Source: Bradyrhizobium manausense (GTDB lineage: Bacteria > Pseudomonadota > Alphaproteobacteria > Rhizobiales > Xanthobacteraceae). From it: a DNA stretch of 64,000 nt. The stretch spans positions 53,542 to 117,541 of the forward strand of contig NZ_JAFCKB010000026.1 in the NCBI RefSeq assembly GCF_018130615.1, in the 5' to 3' direction. Below, one piece after another: positions 63,155 to 64,000 of this stretch. Every line of letters starts with the position of its first letter. Position 1 is the first letter of the stretch. The translations under genes were made by a program, and so were the position numbers. The notes beneath the pieces were generated by a model. That model worked only from the letters and a program-made list of their open reading frames with translations. It was not told the DNA's origin and searched no databases.

Positions 63155-63880
63155 ATGCGGATCGCACTGCTCTCCGACATCCACGGCAACCACGTAGCTC
63201 TTCGCGCCGTGCTCGACGACGTCAGGAGACACGACGTCGATCAGATTGTTTGCCTGGGCGACGTTGCCACATTGGGATCAGCTCCCCAAAGGACTATTGA
63301 TCTTCTCGGCGAGCTGAATTGTCCGTGCATCATGGGCAATCACGACGCCTTCCTGTTGGAGCCCGGGTTGGTCAAGGCATACACGCAAGCAGCGCCCGTC
63401 ATCGACGCCATCGATTGGTGCAGGGAGGAGCTGTCCAGGGAGAGTTTCGACTATCTCAGAACCTTCAAGCCTATTGCCGAGCTTCCGCTCGGTTTGGGTT
63501 CGATGCTGCTCTACCACGGGTCGCCCCGGTCAAACGTTGAAGACATTCTCGCGACCACCCCTCCCGAGCTATTGGACACGATACTTGAAGAGCGGCAGGC
63601 AATAGTAATGGCTGGCGGCCACACCCATGTACAGATGCTGCGACAGCATCGAGGTCGCCTTGTATTGAACGTGGGCAGTGTTGGCATGCCCTTCAAGGAG
63701 TATGTTGCGGGAGCCCGTCCAACGATCCTTGCTCATGCGGAATACGCTGTCGTTGAAGAGGCAAGTGGTGTCGTCGGCGCCGCCCTGTATCGCGTGCCGC
63801 TCGACAAGAACGCGTTGCAGGAGAGCTTGGCTCAGACCACCAATCCCCTGCGCGACTGGCTCATTCAACAATACGCATGA
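63155..63880 (+). CDS. Calcineurin-type metallophosphoesterase (YfcE/MJ0936-like)
   Basis: A 241-residue phosphoesterase with the complete dimetal motif set: LLSDIHGNHVAL, VCLGDVATLG, MGNHDAF and GGHTHVQM. The fold and length fit the YfcE/MJ0936 group, which hydrolyse phosphodiesters or phosphoproteins in vitro. GAAGGA lies 4 bases before the ATG at 63155, deciding the start against the frame from 63110. The remaining 120 bases of the window hold nothing recognisable. Confidence 0.88.
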   Translation: MRIALLSDIHGNHVALRAVLDDVRRHDVDQIVCLGDVATLGSAPQRTIDLLGELNCPCIMGNHDAFLLEPGLVKAYTQAAPVIDAIDWCREELSRESFDYLRTFKPIAELPLGLGSMLLYHGSPRSNVEDILATTPPELLDTILEERQAIVMAGGHTHVQMLRQHRGRLVLNVGSVGMPFKEYVAGARPTILAHAEYAVVEEASGVVGAALYRVPLDKNALQESLAQTTNPLRDWLIQQYA

Positions 63881-64000
63881 ATCGAGGAGGCGGCGGGCGT
63901 TCTGTCGGCCATCATGTCGATGGCGCAGATGGTCCTGCGTTCACCGAATTGCCGGTATCGGAATATTGTGATACAACCACTGGCTGTCGGGACGGCTGTT

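Noticed and set aside
62632-63189. 185-residue minus-strand frame through the dioxygenase start and gap
   Set aside because: It overlaps two supported genes and has no recognisable domain.

Overview
The window is chromosomal DNA of a high-GC alphaproteobacterium, almost certainly Bradyrhizobium or a close relative. Supporting signs are a cytochrome b/c1 fusion (fbcH) behind a Rieske gene, a fused trpE(G) with a Trp-Trp leader peptide, a CcrM-type GANTC methyltransferase, a PA0069-type radical SAM gene beside rnhB, and many short palindromic intergenic repeats. I see no rRNA, tRNA, CRISPR array, transposase or phage gene. The first gene enters truncated from the left edge.

Layout. 1-4.2 kb: end of a polyprenyl diphosphate synthase, an HxlR regulator with a perfect palindromic operator and a FabF-like synthase, then a LysE exporter and an alpha/beta hydrolase. 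4.3-9.9 kb: ispE with a secreted TPR protein, ETF-ubiquinone oxidoreductase, and a divergent uracil-DNA glycosylase. 10-14.2 kb: a leftward group of radical SAM protein, VOC protein, rnhB and a membrane glycosyltransferase-like protein. 14.4-21.6 kb: a rightward carbon/phosphate module of phosphoketolase, acetate kinase, a large unassigned protein with a PhoU/DUF47-like tail, and a two-domain pyruvate phosphate dikinase that lacks its PEP/pyruvate barrel. This is the best candidate for an undescribed system. 21.6-29 kb: RMD1 protein, short GT2, MarR-GNAT fusion under a long palindrome, moaB, zinc metallopeptidase, ccrM, and a GST. 29-35.6 kb: chemoreceptor, NTF2-like/LysR pair, GST, FAD monooxygenase, thioesterase.

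35.6-42.9 kb is a genome-maintenance block: mutY facing away from dciA-dsbA-smc, then an Rsm22-type methyltransferase. 43-47.1 kb: LemA/M48 pair, two tandem paralogous P-loop ATPases of unknown role, and a small GIY-YIG-like gene. 47.2-50.8 kb: apt, trpE(G) with its attenuator, and a secreted protein. 50.9-54.4 kb: dienelactone hydrolase and the bc1 complex genes. 54.7-58 kb: trmL, queE, a queD homologue with a non-canonical active site, hemF and a HAD phosphatase. 58-64 kb looks accessory: a serine hydrolase, several small secreted proteins including a duplicated pair, a TauD-like dioxygenase and a metallophosphoesterase.

Boundaries, families and motifs were read from the sequence by eye. 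Functional roles come from family knowledge. No database search or structure prediction was run, so fold and paralogy statements beyond clear motifs are inference.
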